Source: Apostichopus japonicus (lineage: Eukaryota > Echinodermata > Holothuroidea > Aspidochirotida > Stichopodidae). Taken from it: a stretch of DNA of 64,000 bases. The notes under the pieces are model-generated. The model was not told the origin of the DNA, did no database searches, and saw only the letters and a program-made list of their open reading frames with translations. Location of the stretch: the NCBI RefSeq assembly GCF_037975245.1, contig NC_092563.1, positions 21,465,699-21,529,698 on the forward strand, written 5' to 3'. Of the stretch, positions 10,630 to 23,345 are shown piece by piece. The position numbers and the translations under genes were made by a program. Position 1 is the first letter of the stretch. Every line of letters starts with the position of its first letter.

Positions 10630-12789
10630 TTGTCAGAAAGAGTATTACTCTAAAATTCTATGGAGAGCCTTATAGGGGGTCTAGTCGGCAAAGCCCCGAA
10701 GCTTTTAGATATTTCTTGTTCCCTCGTAGAGAGTTTAAAACACCAAAGCACGTATGAGAGAAATGAATTCAATTTCAAGGAATATATTTCGCAGCCCTAG
10801 TGGATGTCCAGGTGGCAAATTCACCGGAAGATCTAGAAGATTCTAGATCTCTCGTAGCGAACTTATATTACTCAAATATATGTCAGGTAGAGGAATTACA
10901 GAAGACATTCTAAGATCTGGAGGGGATCACGGGGAATTCATTTGCAGCGTTTGCAGATATTTCTCGTTCTCTTAAAGCGCTTTTAAAGCTCAATAATATA
11001 AATTCTAAGAGGAATTCAATATACATCAGCGATATGCAGTCACAAAACCCCGATGAGAATCCGGGCACGAAGCCTACAGAAACTATCATTCTGTTAGCCT
11101 AACAGTATCCAATGATCTGAAGCCCTTGTGGAGAGGAAATATAATAATAATAATCAGCAATTATTTATACGACGCTTAAGCGACCACAAATATAGGAGAA
11201 ACCCGCAAAGGCTTATGGGTTACAATCTACACGTCGGGTGACTTCCAATTCATCACTTCAACTGATTTAGTCATTCTGCTGCAGTAAAAGCTGCATGAAA
11301 AGTTACTGAATTATGTCCGTTTTCGCGTTCCATACATAACAACTCCCTGGTTCTACCAAGCACGTATTCTTCAATTCGACGTAATTAATTGGAACTTACT
11401 TCTACCCGTGTAGTAATTTGAATCACCCAAGCGTCTCACTTACCACCTTGTTTCCGGCTGCTATGCATATAGTTCTACAGTACACAAAATGCATTCGTGG
11501 TGAATTATGAAGTACCGTAAAGGGCAATGGAATTTTCGTTTTTCTATTGCAGGGAATTCCTTTCTTCTTTTCATGACGTTTGTATTCCGTCATAGTTTCC
11601 GATTGGTTATTTGTTTTAAAAAAGTAAATCCATTCATATGTGGCTTCGACGTCGTGGTACGTGTTTCGAGTCCATTGCATCGGCGGATGTATACTGCATA
11701 TACTATGGCAATATTTTAAACATCTCGGAATGGTGATCATCGAGCGTAAACGGACAAACTGGTATAGATAAACCCTCTCCTTTAATCCACACTGTTTGAC
11801 TTCTTTCATTATGCAAAGGTAATTAGTTTATGGGGTAAGGACGTGACCTCCATGATTTAATACAAATTCTGGGACAAAATTTTGAAGATGGAATGTGCGG
11901 CGTGGGGTGAGCTCTATGGGGAGAAATTGTTATACTTCTGAAAAAATGGTAAATACCTTTTGCCAGTTATAAAGGATTTTTTGTTTTCAAGAATATGTCT
12001 CTTATGGCAATAAAATGAAGTAAAATATTTAAAACTTGTACTTAATGGGTTTATGTTTTTGTCACATGTCTTAGATTTTGGAAAATTTTCCCCAAGACTA
12101 TGTATTATTATTTATTTGTTCAATGCCGAGCCGGAGCCGTGTTTGCTATTGAGACAATCAAAAGTCCAGTCTGAGTATCGATAGAGCACAGACGTAACAT
12201 AATAGCCAAACAGAAAAACTGCAGTGTGGTTTCGATGATGCTACATGAATACTCTTAGATGGATGTGGCCCTAGGATGTAGCGTATAGCCAGGATGAGCA
12301 ACATACTTCAAAGAAGTCCAGTAAAAGGCATTGAGATATAACAAACAATACCCACATCGGCAGCTGATAACCCGCGAGATGGACATTTTTCTTGTATTCG
12401 GCATACAGATTGATCTCTACCAAAGACAACGGGCCTTGAAAAATATTTTTAAAAGTACTCGCTATTTGGCGACCGTGACTACAAATTTACTCGCAAAAAC
12501 GCAAAATTCACTCGGCAGTATCAAGTTGCTGTTCAAGTCTCCATAGTAGAGATCTTCAACACCAATAGTTTCTGTGAACAAAGGTTAGTCACTTGGGAAG
12601 ATACATGGTGCTACGTAAATGCACATTGGAAATTATGTTTCTGTGCAGTATGAAATTTAAACTTTTTCCACCAAAAGTAAGTGCTGAACAAAGTACACCA
12701 TGTCGCAGAATCATAAGTCAGTAGATAGGCCTATTGTATTGTCTCAAACAATTAAAAATAATACATCTGCAAAAATACCTACGAAGGTA
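10630..12789. other. Unassigned intergenic or intronic DNA
   Basis: Contains an AATAATAATAAT run near 11141 followed by ATTTATACGACGCTT, which resembles L2-type tail sequence but is too short to assign. A 128-codon minus frame (11423-11809) has an equally open antisense frame and no recognisable domain. I see no supported gene. Confidence 0.35.
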
Positions 12790-13860
12790 GCTTAATAATA
12801 ATAATAAATAACTTCTTAATATAGCGCCAAATACCAAAAGGCCCCTAGGCGCTTTACAAAACCTAAAACAATAGAAACAAAAACACAGAGAAATCAAAGG
12901 GAAAAAAAATATAGAAAATACAATAACGAAAATTAAACAGTATGTAAAATACGAACACAAAAATCTTAAAACACGAGACGACTATAAAACAGACCAAAAA
13001 CCTTAAAAAAAAAAAAAGATACGCACATGAAATAGAGTTATACAAAAGTAACAGTCTAGATAAAACTACGAGTATATAAATGTGACAAAATCACGTAGAG
13101 AAAGTAAAAAGATGTGTTTTTAAAATTTTCTTAAATATGGCGAGAGATTTGGCAGTCTTTATGTTGTGTGGTAGGTCGTTCCAAAGCTTCGGTGCAGCGA
13201 CCGAGAATGCGCGATCTCCGTAGTTCTTGGTTGAGACGGTTTTCGGGACCACGAGGAGTGCCTGCGATGCTGAACGGAGCGAGCGTCCCGGTGTGTAAGC
13301 AGCGAGAAGATCTCTGATGTAAGCAGGAGAAAGACCGTTGAGTGACTTGTAAGTAAGCAATAAAATTTTATACACAATGCGGTCCTTCACTGGAAGCCAA
13401 TGGAGCTCGTTCTTTCGCAAGGCATTTATGTTAACATCCCTACCACTTACACCCAGGACAACCCGAGCGGCACTATTCTGCACGCGTTGGTAGCTTGGCA
13501 ATGGCAGAATTTGGTAGGCCATAGAGAAGACTGTTATTGGCATCGAGATGAGATGTTACGAAGGCCTGTACAAGTCGTTCAGCAGTCGGCCGATCTATAT
13601 ATTTCCTTATACGACCAATCTTTGATGTCCCAAGACTTGCAGAGCGACACACTTTGTTCACATGCGATTGAAGCGACATATGTCGGTCCATCAACGCACC
13701 GAGATTCCGTGCTTCCGGAGCAATATCAACTTTCGTGTCACCAACTTGAATAGTGGAGATAGGAAACGGATTCTTTATAAAACGCGAGGAAAAGTGCGAG
13801 CTTAGCTTCTGTTACATTAAGGCTCCTCAATAACTAGGCATATACAAGGCAGAGCTAGGT
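12790..13860 (-). mobile_element. 5'-truncated L2/CR1-type LINE
   Basis: On the minus strand the 3' portion of a non-LTR retrotransposon ORF2 is readable: a segment at 13473-13694 (HVNKVCRS, YIDRPTAERLVQAFV) is followed after a frameshift near 13490 by 13091-13543 (RVQNSAARVVLG, LHWLPVKDRI, YKILLLTYKSLNGLSPAYI, PKLWNDLP). These are the conserved C-terminal motifs of L2/CR1-clade proteins. The element ends at the left with GTAAAGCGCCTAGGGG, GGCGCTATATTAAG and a (TTA)n tail near 12795, as in many L2 elements. The endonuclease and RT catalytic core are missing at the 5' side. At least one frameshift makes it inactive. Confidence 0.8.
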
Positions 13861-14289
13861 ATGCGCGAGCTCTAAGCCTATACAGTACCTCACCTCTACT
13901 TTGAACCGCTACTCAGTCGATTAGCACGGATTTCGTACATTTACCCAATTATTTACCTTAGTCATTTAGCTGCACATTGGTGAACGAAAAATATCGCCAT
14001 TACTCCAGTACACTGCCTAAATCAGTGCGATATTTTACGCAATGTTTTTTATAGGTGAAAGGGCATCTATCTTCAACTCGCAACTAGTGTGGAGTGGAAT
14101 CTGTGCAAAATAATCCTAGCAGCAATAACAACAAACTTGTCTCAAAACTCCTTAAATTGTATATTTTGCGAATTATGACTGATGGCATGTAAATGCCTTA
14201 AGAAATCATTTAGGAGACGTTTGGCCACCTTAAGTTTATTAGTTGGTATTCTGACACAAAACATTTTGAACAATGCTTATTGTTAGTAG
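13861..14289. other. Unassigned DNA
   Basis: Nothing recognisable on either strand. Confidence 0.3.
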
Positions 14290-14775
14290 TCTACCTGCAT
14301 ATACTTTACTGTGCAGGGGTTGCATGCACATAACCAAGTCATCGTGATATCGACGGTTATTTTGTTTAAATTGGTCGAGAAATTAATATATGAACACAAC
14401 ATATTTATGAATGCATTTAAAACACACTATGTACTTCGTAAACTCCAACCGTTCGTGTATTGTAGATTTGTTTTCTGCAGATCAACTCGAAAGGGTATGA
14501 ATTTTAATATCGCGAAACTCGGAATAAAATGTTAACAACTTGTTAAAGTTTGTTTATTAGGCTATTGTAATTTAATGCAACTTCAGATGGGGATGTTTAA
14601 TGTTAATTGTTATTACTCTATACCTGGGCCGCTAGTACTATACTCTAATGTGTAGGGGTTGACTGCGCATAACCAAAAACTTTTTTTAATTAATTGAGAC
14701 ATTAATATATGAACCCAACATATTCATGAATGCCTTTAAAATACTCTAGGTAGCCTACTTTGTAAGCCTAAACCG
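14290..14775. repeat. Local duplication (~330 bp apart)
   Basis: The segment 14290-14460 (ACTTTACTGTGCAGGGGTTG, CATAACCAA, TTAATATATGAACACAACAT, TTTAAAACAC) recurs diverged at 14622-14775. Confidence 0.6.
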
Positions 14776-16070
14776 TTCCCTGTAATAAATTGTTATGTTA
14801 GATTTTAAATGATGTTTTAGCTGTATGTTTATAAATGCTCCGTGAAGTTTGTGAACAATCTCCACACATGAAAACTTCCCATACATTATGCACGTGCAAA
14901 TAGCGAACCCATTTTACAGAGTTAATTCGCATTAAGATCGGTCAGTGATAAAAAATCGAACTAGACGACAGTTAAGTGCCCTAAACGGCGCTTGTCACGA
15001 ACGACTTTATTCATTGTACGTGTATTCAGTATATGCTGGTCAGGGTGATAAGTAGGTCACTCGTCGTGACTGACAACTTGTGCGTTTTTTCTGGAAGCTA
15101 CGAGAAATAATGGCGCTATTCGGTATTAGCGATCACAAATTTCCAGAACATACGGGAAGTTATTTTTAGCAGGTGACCGGATATCGTCGACCAATGAATG
15201 ATATCAGTCCTATCTTCGAGACATGGATGGTTCTCGATGTTTTTCCGTCAGGATTCCTGGAAAAGAACTTTCGGGAGATTAAACCCGGCTATATAAGAAG
15301 AGATATTTTCGGTGATGAGGAGTTGAGTTCAGAGTTTTCCGATCTATTGTAAAAAGAAATTCATCTGAGATAAAAGATTAATCGAGGGGACGGACGGAGG
15401 AACCGGTGGACTGTTTGTTTATTAGATTGGTGCGTCGTTTAACCGGGACAGGCGTGACTTCGGCAGAGTTTTTCGGAGTTCACCCAGGAGGAAGCCATCC
15501 TTGGGATACAAACGTTGAGTCGAATTGGACCAGCGGGGAACGGTTTTGCTCCTGACCAAGTCACGGGATACCAGCCTACGAGGGAGAATCCCGACATCGT
15601 TGTTGGTGACGCAAGGAGGTCAGAACAGCTACGAAAGGAACCGAGAGCCGGCACGCGCCGCGTAAGATAAGTTAAGTAATCTTTTAAAAATTTAACGGCC
15701 GTATAATATTGTAAAATCTGTCTGTAATATTCTAAATTTCTAGTACCAATAATCCTTGTACAAATCAGTAGAGATCATATCATTGTAAATATATCGTTTT
15801 TGTTAACTTTCAGAAACATCTCAGTAGTCTTTTGGTCCTTTGAGTTTACTTCCCTGAATCTATCTAAAATGTTATTTTTATCGGCCTTGAAGGCCAAAGG
15901 AAAAACCCGGGGTCGCAACAGAGGGGGCGCTAGAAGGTGCCATTTTGTTTTATCCCACGGAAGTTGTGACAGCGCTTAGCCATTCCCCAACGTCACTACA
16001 TCCAAACCTGAAGTTTTTCTTTGGCACTGAATCTCAACAATCGCGTAAAAAAAGACTGAAAACTTCAACA
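14775..16070. repeat. Dispersed repeat split by an insertion
   Basis: 14775-14990 and 16003-16070 together match the continuous copy at 10192-10480. The break falls after CTAAACGGC and resumes at CTGAAGTTTTTC, so about 1 kb was inserted. Confidence 0.65.
14993..15920 (+). mobile_element. LTR-like insertion (solo LTR candidate)
   Basis: Begins TGTCACGAAC and ends GGTCGCAACA, giving TG...CA termini over 928 bp, with a TATATAAG box at about 15291 and a downstream region resembling an LTR R/U5. It interrupts an older repeat. No second LTR or gag-pol frame is present. Another pair of short inverted sequences (GCGCTTGTCAC at 14988 and GTGACAGCGC near 15967) leaves a DNA-transposon reading open. 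Confidence 0.4.
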
Positions 16071-16724
16071 ATGGAAGAAAGTATATAATACCGATGACTC
16101 AGTGATATCGTTCGTTCCAATAAAAACGCTGTTTGTACAAAGTATGCAGCGGAGCAACACACTAAAGCCTATGGAAGTTTGTGCGTGAGTTTTCATTCGA
16201 TGCTACGGATGCCCATGAGCTAATTTCCAATTGTCAACAGCCTCCTATTCTTATGAGGCGTAACGCACATGTTATCTAATACGCTGGTCGGTGGGAGATA
16301 CGGTAGAATAGGTCCCTGATTCCCTATACAGTATTATTATTATTATCTAGGGTCAGTTGCAAGTAGCTTTGTTAGCCTCCTATAGATCTGATTAAAGTCC
16401 ATAACATAACATTGCAAAGATTGTAGGACACAACAAACTAATAGGATATTTGGACCACTTGCTTGCGTCATGGCATAACTTTTCTCACGAGTTTTATCTT
16501 AGTATTGAAGCTTTGCACTTATGCCAAGAAAGGCGTACCAAAGTGGCATTCCCATTCTTAAGCCTAATCACTGAATACCGTAGTGGAACAGGTACTTTGC
16601 ACCAACATTGACATCGGAAGCTGAAAAATGTTTTTTATCTTAAGTGTTTTACCAATTCTGTATCTGCTTTTGTCTAATTGTATTTATTTCTTAACTGTGA
16701 TTTGCTTTCTTTTGGATTGAACAG
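16071..16724. other. Intron/intergenic DNA before the second EGF exon
   Basis: No exon or repeat is recognised. The last 60 bases supply the polypyrimidine tract of the acceptor at 16721-16724. Confidence 0.35.
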
Positions 16725-16838
16725 TGATACCCTTATGTTCACCTAATCCATGCTTGAATGGTGGAACGTGTATTAATTTTGTCCAGGATTTCTTTTGCCA
16801 ATGTCCTGCTGACACATCTGGCAGTATATGTGAAAGTG
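16725..16838 (+). CDS. Second EGF-like exon (phase 1-1)
   Basis: The acceptor GGATTGAACAG ends at 16724 and the donor G|GTTAGT begins after 16838. The frame reads LCSPNPCLNGGTC then INFVQDFFCQCPADTSGSIC, with six Cys in standard EGF spacing. Its phase equals that of the first EGF exon, so it could be spliced after 4843-4986 in place of the transmembrane exon at 5963, or belong to a tandem paralogue. No further coding exon is recognised to its right before the repeat-rich zone. Domain assignment is firm; membership of the gene is inference. Confidence 0.85.
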
Positions 16839-19544
16839 GTTAGTTATGGCCTTATTCCATTCATATCTTATTGATTGAAAATATTTACTGTTTTGTCTGT
16901 GCAATGTTTTCTTGTTTTGTTAAGACAACAGGAGATACAAAAGAATTATAACAAATTTGACAAAATTTAAATACTGTGGAAAAATATGAGAGGAAGGTAA
17001 TATTTAGTAATAGCTCCAATCTTTTACTCTTTTTTTGGAACCATGTAGATACATATTTTAACCACGCAATCTTTTACCGCCTGGTTTCTGTCGTTGTTGC
17101 TGGTACTCGATTGAGAATGTGTAACTGATATATTTATGAGATGGGAGTTTGTGTTACAAGAGAATGACACCTTTATTATTATTCAATGGACTCCCAAACC
17201 ACATAGAAACTTAACAGAGTGCACCGTCACATTGATGATACACTATAGGTATACGACTGTAGTCGTTGCTATGTGTTTTAGTACATGGGAATTACCAGCG
17301 GTAGCGTGGTGGTACCATGAGTTGACGAGCACTAGAAGTACTTATAGGTTTTTTAGTTATTATTGAAGTAGAAACCATTCGAAACTTATATCTGAAGTTG
17401 TCAAGTCAAGCTTATTTGTTTTTAGTCACCTTTAAATTGTTTTTAATTGAACATTTGTTTCTTTGTTTGGTGGAATGTTGAGTCAATCACCTAGAGCGTC
17501 TGCATACAAGTAATCCCATCACCTTGTTCTCATGCTTCTGAACCCTTCTCATTTCTGGAGTAGAAATCACACATATTAAGATCTATATCGTAGCGCCCTC
17601 TCTTCATATGCTAGCGATCCCCCGGTTTGTTTCCTCTGATTGGAACTATATTAGCAGATGAGTATTAAAACTTCACATCAGTACATGGTGACATTATTCG
17701 ATGTATAAATCATGTCACTGCTTTTTAGTCCATTCATCAAATATATAAGCCTAACCCTGCAGTTAACATATCAGCTCTTCAGGTGTAGCTAAAGGCTTTC
17801 ATTATTTCAACTGTAACACTTTGATTAAAATTGGAAAGTGTAATTGTAGAAAGTCTGTATTAAAGCAACCAACCTTGCACGGTGAAAAAAAAATTATTTT
17901 AATTTAGACTAATTCGACTATATTTTCCCTATCAGCTGATACATGGCTTGCGACTTCCAGTATGAGCCCCCGTGTCTCTTCTTGTTAAATCATTTCAGAA
18001 ATTAAAACAAATATAAAGAAACACTCCAAGCCAATCAATATTTTTTTATCTACTAATATGCCAAGAAAGTGCTCAGTTTTTGGATTTTGCTCACCTTTTG
18101 GTGACTACTTGATTTGAGTGAAAATGAGTACAATTTGATATAAGGTTTGGTTTTCTGTTTGTTGGCAGTGTCAAAATGTGCACATGGCTGTGCCAAGAAC
18201 CAAAATGGCGGCTAGATGCCCATATATGGCTATGATGAGTTTGTAATTTTTGTTTAATAGCCAGGGTGGGAGATTAGGGTAATATAAAACAATCCTTATG
18301 AAGGGTCTTCACAAGAACAATAAGCCCACCAAATTTGAAATTTGTCCGATACTGATTGGGGAACAATTAACAGAAAACTAAAATAGAGGGCGCCCTTTAT
18401 TTGTTGCTTAGACTTTTTAAGGTAAATGTACAGAGCTATTTAAGAAACATTAGATAGGTTGTATGAAATAATTTATAGCTGAAAGATACATACTCACGTG
18501 ACATACGGTATCATAGAATATTCATTGCTGTTATGATGACTTCAGCAAGAACTGTTGTTGCCATGGTTACCAAAAATGTTGTTGTTTTTGAGAATTGACC
18601 AGAAGCAATGCTGTGATGTCTCTATTTCTACTTGAGCTATGACCTTGAAACTTTATAGGTACGTGTAATTCTTGATTGAGACCAGTTTCATTACAACTTT
18701 TCTTTGGTTTATTTGGCATAAAGAGATTTCGGGTGGTCAGAAATTGATGATACACTGGCGTCAGCTGTTTCTGTATAAATTATAGAGCATATTGTAACTT
18801 TAGCTCAGTCTAAAATTGGGGGGCGCCTAAATATTCCCTACTGAGGACTGGTGGTGGTATGGAAATAAATGCGGCTTCGATGACTGTGTGTTAATAACGA
18901 AGAGCCTGGAATCTCGCTATTACATGCAAAAAAATATAACACACAGATAAAACGTGTAAAGAACGAACGCTGAGATTTTGCAATCTATTACTATAATCAG
19001 CCACGGTACAGACAATACATCGGCACAAAGCCCTCAATAATAGATAGAAAAACATGTACTTAAACAAAAATGGTCCCAAACGAGGTCTCAATACCGAAGT
19101 GGAGTCCTATAACGATATATACAATAGCGTATAAAATACGAAACAGATATACGACCACAACGGTCGGAGCCAGGGCTACTACCGAACTGAACGATTCAGA
19201 ACGGGAGCTAAGACTGATTTATAAGTCTCGAGATCTGATCCACCTGAGCTGATGGACAGATGTCACATGACCTGTAATACTTACAGCACTGTCCACATGG
19301 AAAGCACATGTGGCTGAAAACAGTGACATTTAGCCTAGATAAATAGAGGGCAACAGATATGATGACCAACAGCATCACAATATGTTCTCCACTGTCAGCT
19401 GAAACACATCAACTGAATGTACTTTAAGTCAAATGAAGTGGGAAGTTGGTTTTACATTTGGAATTAATAGTTTTTCATCGATGTGAATTTCTATACATAC
19501 ACCAATGTATATCCCCAATTACTTTTCACACTTTGTATATTTGT
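16839..19544. other. Unassigned non-coding DNA
   Basis: Contains scattered open frames of 60-76 codons with no domain or splice support. I see no repeat boundary or RNA gene. Confidence 0.35.
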
Positions 19545-19935
19545 ATATTTATTTGTTTCATCACAATTTACAGTGTGACGGGAAGTCTCCTATAAAGCCT
19601 GCAAGGCTTAACAAAGTAGGAGACTCCCCTAAAAGAAAAAAGAAAGAAAAACTGAAGAATAGAAAAAGGAAAGTTAATAGTAGCATCTACAATGATGAAA
19701 TAATCGAATTGACACTAATTGAAATTAATTATGTTAATAAACAATTCTAACAATCTTTATAATGATCTAATCACAAACTCACACAAGAATAAATAGTCAA
19801 TAGTGAAAAATAATTACAGTTTGGAGATTCCTTTTGAATACAGAGTAAGAAGGCTTATTCTTAACATTATCCTGGAGATTATTCCACGTTTTTATAGCAC
19901 GAATACGAGGGTTAAAAGAACTTCAAGTACTTCGT
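19545..19935 (-). mobile_element. L2/CR1-like 3' end fragment
   Basis: On the minus strand: the decayed end of ORF2 (near 19850-19930), then AGTCTCCTACTTTGTTAAGC, CTTTATAGGAGACTTCCCGT, CACACTGTAAATTGTGATGA and an A/T-rich tail. The same sequence, in plus orientation, is at 43185-43512 and 46240-46310. Confidence 0.75.
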
Positions 19936-21535
19936 TGGGATAAAACATGTGCGTTTTTGTTTCACTTTAATAAGTACCTATGTTTCAAGTTTAAAGCAAT
20001 AAATGCAATTAAATGCAGTACTTGCAAATAGCTGATACTTGTTTAAGAAAATTGATGATGACTCTGGAAATAAATTATTATGGCTAATTAGAGAGATTTG
20101 CTAAAGGTCTTCATACTTATACATGATACACTGCTCTAGTAGCAAATTCTGTGACCTTGGTGAGGAAGAAGCCAACTTTGATGATCGGAGGAGATGTTTA
20201 TCCAGAGGTGCATCAATTTCTGTTTGGTAATCTCCTTTATTATAGGTATCTTGATCTGAAATCAAATTTAAAAAGTGTAAAACAATTAAAATCCTTCAGG
20301 ATACCTCCTCTACCTGAAAGTGACCTACAGTTGCTTTGTTGGGTTGGTATGTGTTTTTTTTTTTTTTGTATATGAACTTTCTCTAAAATAGATGTAGCTT
20401 AAAGTCAATAAAACTTTCCAGGACCTCCTTTTGTTAGTATATTGTTACCTACACAATATTCATCCTAGGTAACAATGTAGAGTTCGAACAATTCCTCTTC
20501 AGAGATTTCTGTGAGTGACTGCTGACATTTTATGTGGGCCCAACAGACACTGAGTATTCTTTGCACAGAAAATAAGTTTTGTCTTAGAGATGACAACATA
20601 GCACAGTGAAAGCTCACTCAATAAAGAAACATACAACTGATCTTTAATAATATCAAGTTATGCCATCCTGATAACAGATTAAAGCTAAACTGATGATTTA
20701 ACATCCTTTTTTTGTTGATAGTCATAACAAACTAGCCTCATTTAATCTCTGACATGCAAAGAAACAGTATAATAAGCTATTTTACATTTTGTTATGAGAT
20801 AGAGGACTTGGTCTTTATATAACTTCCTTCGTTTCATTTATTGTTTTCAAAGTTCATATCAAACTGCACTGCATGATTTCTAAGAATTCTTCAATTCCTA
20901 ATTTCATGTGTAGTCAGGGAAACTCAGGTAAAAATTCCATACCTCAGAGGCAACTTCCTTCAAGACAGAATGTATATACCAGGATTAAGCATAAAAAAAT
21001 TGGGAATTAAACAATCAAAGGCCCTTTTTGCTCAACCTAAAAAAAATTTACCATGTATTCACATACCAATTTAAATTCAAGCAGTTCAATTACATTGTAT
21101 TCAAGGAAATGAGCTTTTAAAGTTCCATCAAGTGAATTGATCCAAGAAGTGTTACATCACATCATTAAAACAATCTTGATGTGATTATTGACAGGTGTCT
21201 GTATTTCATGTACTGTTTGAATGAAGTCTGTATTGGCCCCAAATTTTAGCATGATATTATGACTAGAAATTACTAGAAAATCATTCCCTGGAGGTCTTTA
21301 GTTCCAATTTGTTCTCACACATATTACATGAGCACACAAGATGACTGAATGTCCCAGTGAGGTAAATTTACTCCGACATGATAGTCAAAACAGTTTAAGA
21401 ATTTTGAGCAAAGGATATTATTTGAAAATCTGGCATATTTGGGATCCATGCAGCATACCTTTAACTCGAAATAAAATGCATTTTGACAAGCTACTTACCT
21501 ACAACTGCTTTATGTTGAGGTTATTTTGTCTCTCA
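19936..21535. other. Unassigned DNA downstream of the decayed minus exon
   Basis: No supported gene. A minus-strand stretch at about 20430-20575 reads SVCWAHIKCQQSLTEISEEE and could be a downstream exon of the 21.6 kb feature, but it lacks independent support. Confidence 0.3.
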
Positions 21536-21751
21536 TTTCTTTGCTCTGATAACATCTGTTTTGTTGGTGAAAGCCACATAGCAATCACTGTGGTAGAACA
21601 GTACTTCAAAGCTGTCAGGCCCTTTTTTGTGAGCAACATCATACCGTGGGCCAGATAATTCGCACCATTCTTCAGCACAGGCAATAACTTTTAACAAACT
21701 GATTAGGGTGAACCTCTTTAATGGCCCATCCTTCCCAACACAGTTATGAAA
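21536..21751 (-). pseudogene. Decayed Cys/His exon, minus strand
   Basis: One minus frame is open for 72 codons: FHNCVGKDGPLKRFTL, then KVIACAEEWCEL, then FYHSDCYVAFTNK and TDVIRAKK before a TGA at 21533-21535. The pattern of an N-terminal Cys, WC, and YHxxCYxxFTNK resembles a Cys/His module in uncharacterised, often repeat-associated proteins of marine invertebrates (recognised from memory, not searched). Beyond the stop, the next frame continues sensibly (NERQNNLNIKQL) up to a strong donor TAG|GTAAGT at about 21500, which suggests a one-base frameshift. The other minus frame through this stretch gives 61 codons but a less coherent peptide. Probably a pseudogene or transposon remnant; function unknown. 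Confidence 0.45.
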
Positions 21752-22389
21752 TCATTTGTGTAGAGTCATTATCAAACTGTCAGAGATAATAGCAAAATTA
21801 AACAAAGCTGAACTTGAGTTAGGCCATCAATCAAGAAAATTTGGCAAAAGGATAAGTCTAGCATCTATGCCAGAAATGACTAGGGTTAGTCTGAGCATGT
21901 ATGCCTTCTAAGTTCTAAAGTCCCATCAGTTAAGTTATCCTAGGCCTAGCACGGTTTTGAATATTTATTATGTTTCGTTTCGTTAAAATTCAAAGGAGCA
22001 ACAACTAAAGTACGGGAAGTAAGTGATACGAAAGTCAACGATAGTTTAACCTAGTTTTTTTTTTTTTTAACCCTGCCTATGCAACAATTCCTCGATTAGT
22101 AGTCTAGAAATTAACAACATCGGCTCATCTGCTGTATCAACGTTTGATCGTCCGTATTATAAGGCCATCGTAAACTAGGTCAAGCTTAGGCATAGCCTAT
22201 ATTAGTTGATAAGTATAACGTCATCAAAGACTTTGGTTAGGCAGCTAGGCCTATATATAGTAACGCAATATCGCAATACAACCGGCGTTAGGCTTTGCAG
22301 CGTACGCACATAATCAACAGCAAGTTCGACCTCATTTGCCTACAAGATCATACAAGTGTACACAAGTAACCACTTTTTGGCTATTTTAC

Positions 22390-22620
22390 TATTCTTACCT
22401 TTGTCAAACCTTATTCTGGTCATTTGGACTGATTATCTCCTTATTATTCAGAGCAATGGATGCGCTGTTTTTCGCCAGGCACATTTTTATGCAGACAGTG
22501 CGTAATCTAGGCTTCAGTTATTACGATATAAACAAAGTTTGTGCCGGGTCAAAAGGTCACGAGAAGCAGCCCTGTGATTGGTCAGTTGACCAAAATCAGG
22601 CATGTCCCACACTGAATTAA
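22390..22620 (-). promoter_or_regulatory. Possible minus-strand promoter and first exon
   Basis: Read on the minus strand: GACCAATCAC (an inverted CCAAT box) near 22575, then a GTTTATATCG word, then a sequence ending in CAAAG|GTAAGA, a good donor at about 22397. It lies 650 bp upstream of the minus-strand Cys/His exon and could be its leader. Each signal is weak alone. Confidence 0.2.
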
Positions 22621-23164
22621 AATACCACCGTTTTACTGCATTTTTGCATTAATGTGCAAGAACTGTTTTGTTGGCATAGTAAAATATGATTCTTACGATT
22701 ATCCTCTGCCCACACCAGTCACCCGAAAATGTGAGTGAAAGAAGCAAAACACAAGACATGGAAAATGGCCTATATAAGCAAAAGCTTTGCATGACATCAA
22801 AAGTTTAAAGTTAGTTTTAGTTCCTAGTCGAAAGTTTTGCCAGACATTTGAAAGTTTCTTTTCTCTTCAAAGTTTAGAAATGAGTCGAGAGTCAACTTTC
22901 GTTTATTTTCCATTCAGATAACTGAAACAAAATGACCAACCAGATGTACACTTTTGCCTGAGAAACAAGTTTTTCCCTATAGTTTTTTTTTTCATCCATA
23001 ACCTTTTTCGAGATTGTCACCAATCACACATCATGTTCGACCTCGTCGCATCTCCTGTGGATCATTGCTGTTGTAGGTAATTCAACGTAACGGCCCACGA
23101 TACCCGTCAGCCCACTTTTTAAGGTTTTCAGCCCATTATTTGTTCAGAATTTGAATCGATGTGG

Positions 23165-23345
23165 ATCATAATAATAATAATAATAAACAGTTCGTATATA
23201 GCGCAACTTACAATAAAGTCTCGCCGCGCTGTACAACAGAAAGTTAAAGATGTGTACAAAGTATACGATAAGAGTAAACATAACAATTATAACAATGAAA
23301 AGAGGTGTGTCTTCAAAACAGTTTTGAACATCTCCACAGACACGT
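23165..23345 (-). mobile_element. L2-type tail fragment
   Basis: An (ATA)n run at 23169-23190 is followed by GTTCGTATATAGCGCAACTT, the reverse of the GCGCTATATA plus (TAT)n terminus also seen at 12790. A short decayed segment with GAGGTGTGTCTTCAAAACAG follows. Confidence 0.55.

Noticed and set aside
11423-11809. 128-codon minus-strand ORF
   Set aside because: A long antisense frame also exists, composition is not protein-like, and there is no splice or homology support.
22336-22620. 94-codon plus-strand ORF
   Set aside because: No domain or donor. The same stretch looks more like a minus-strand promoter and leader.
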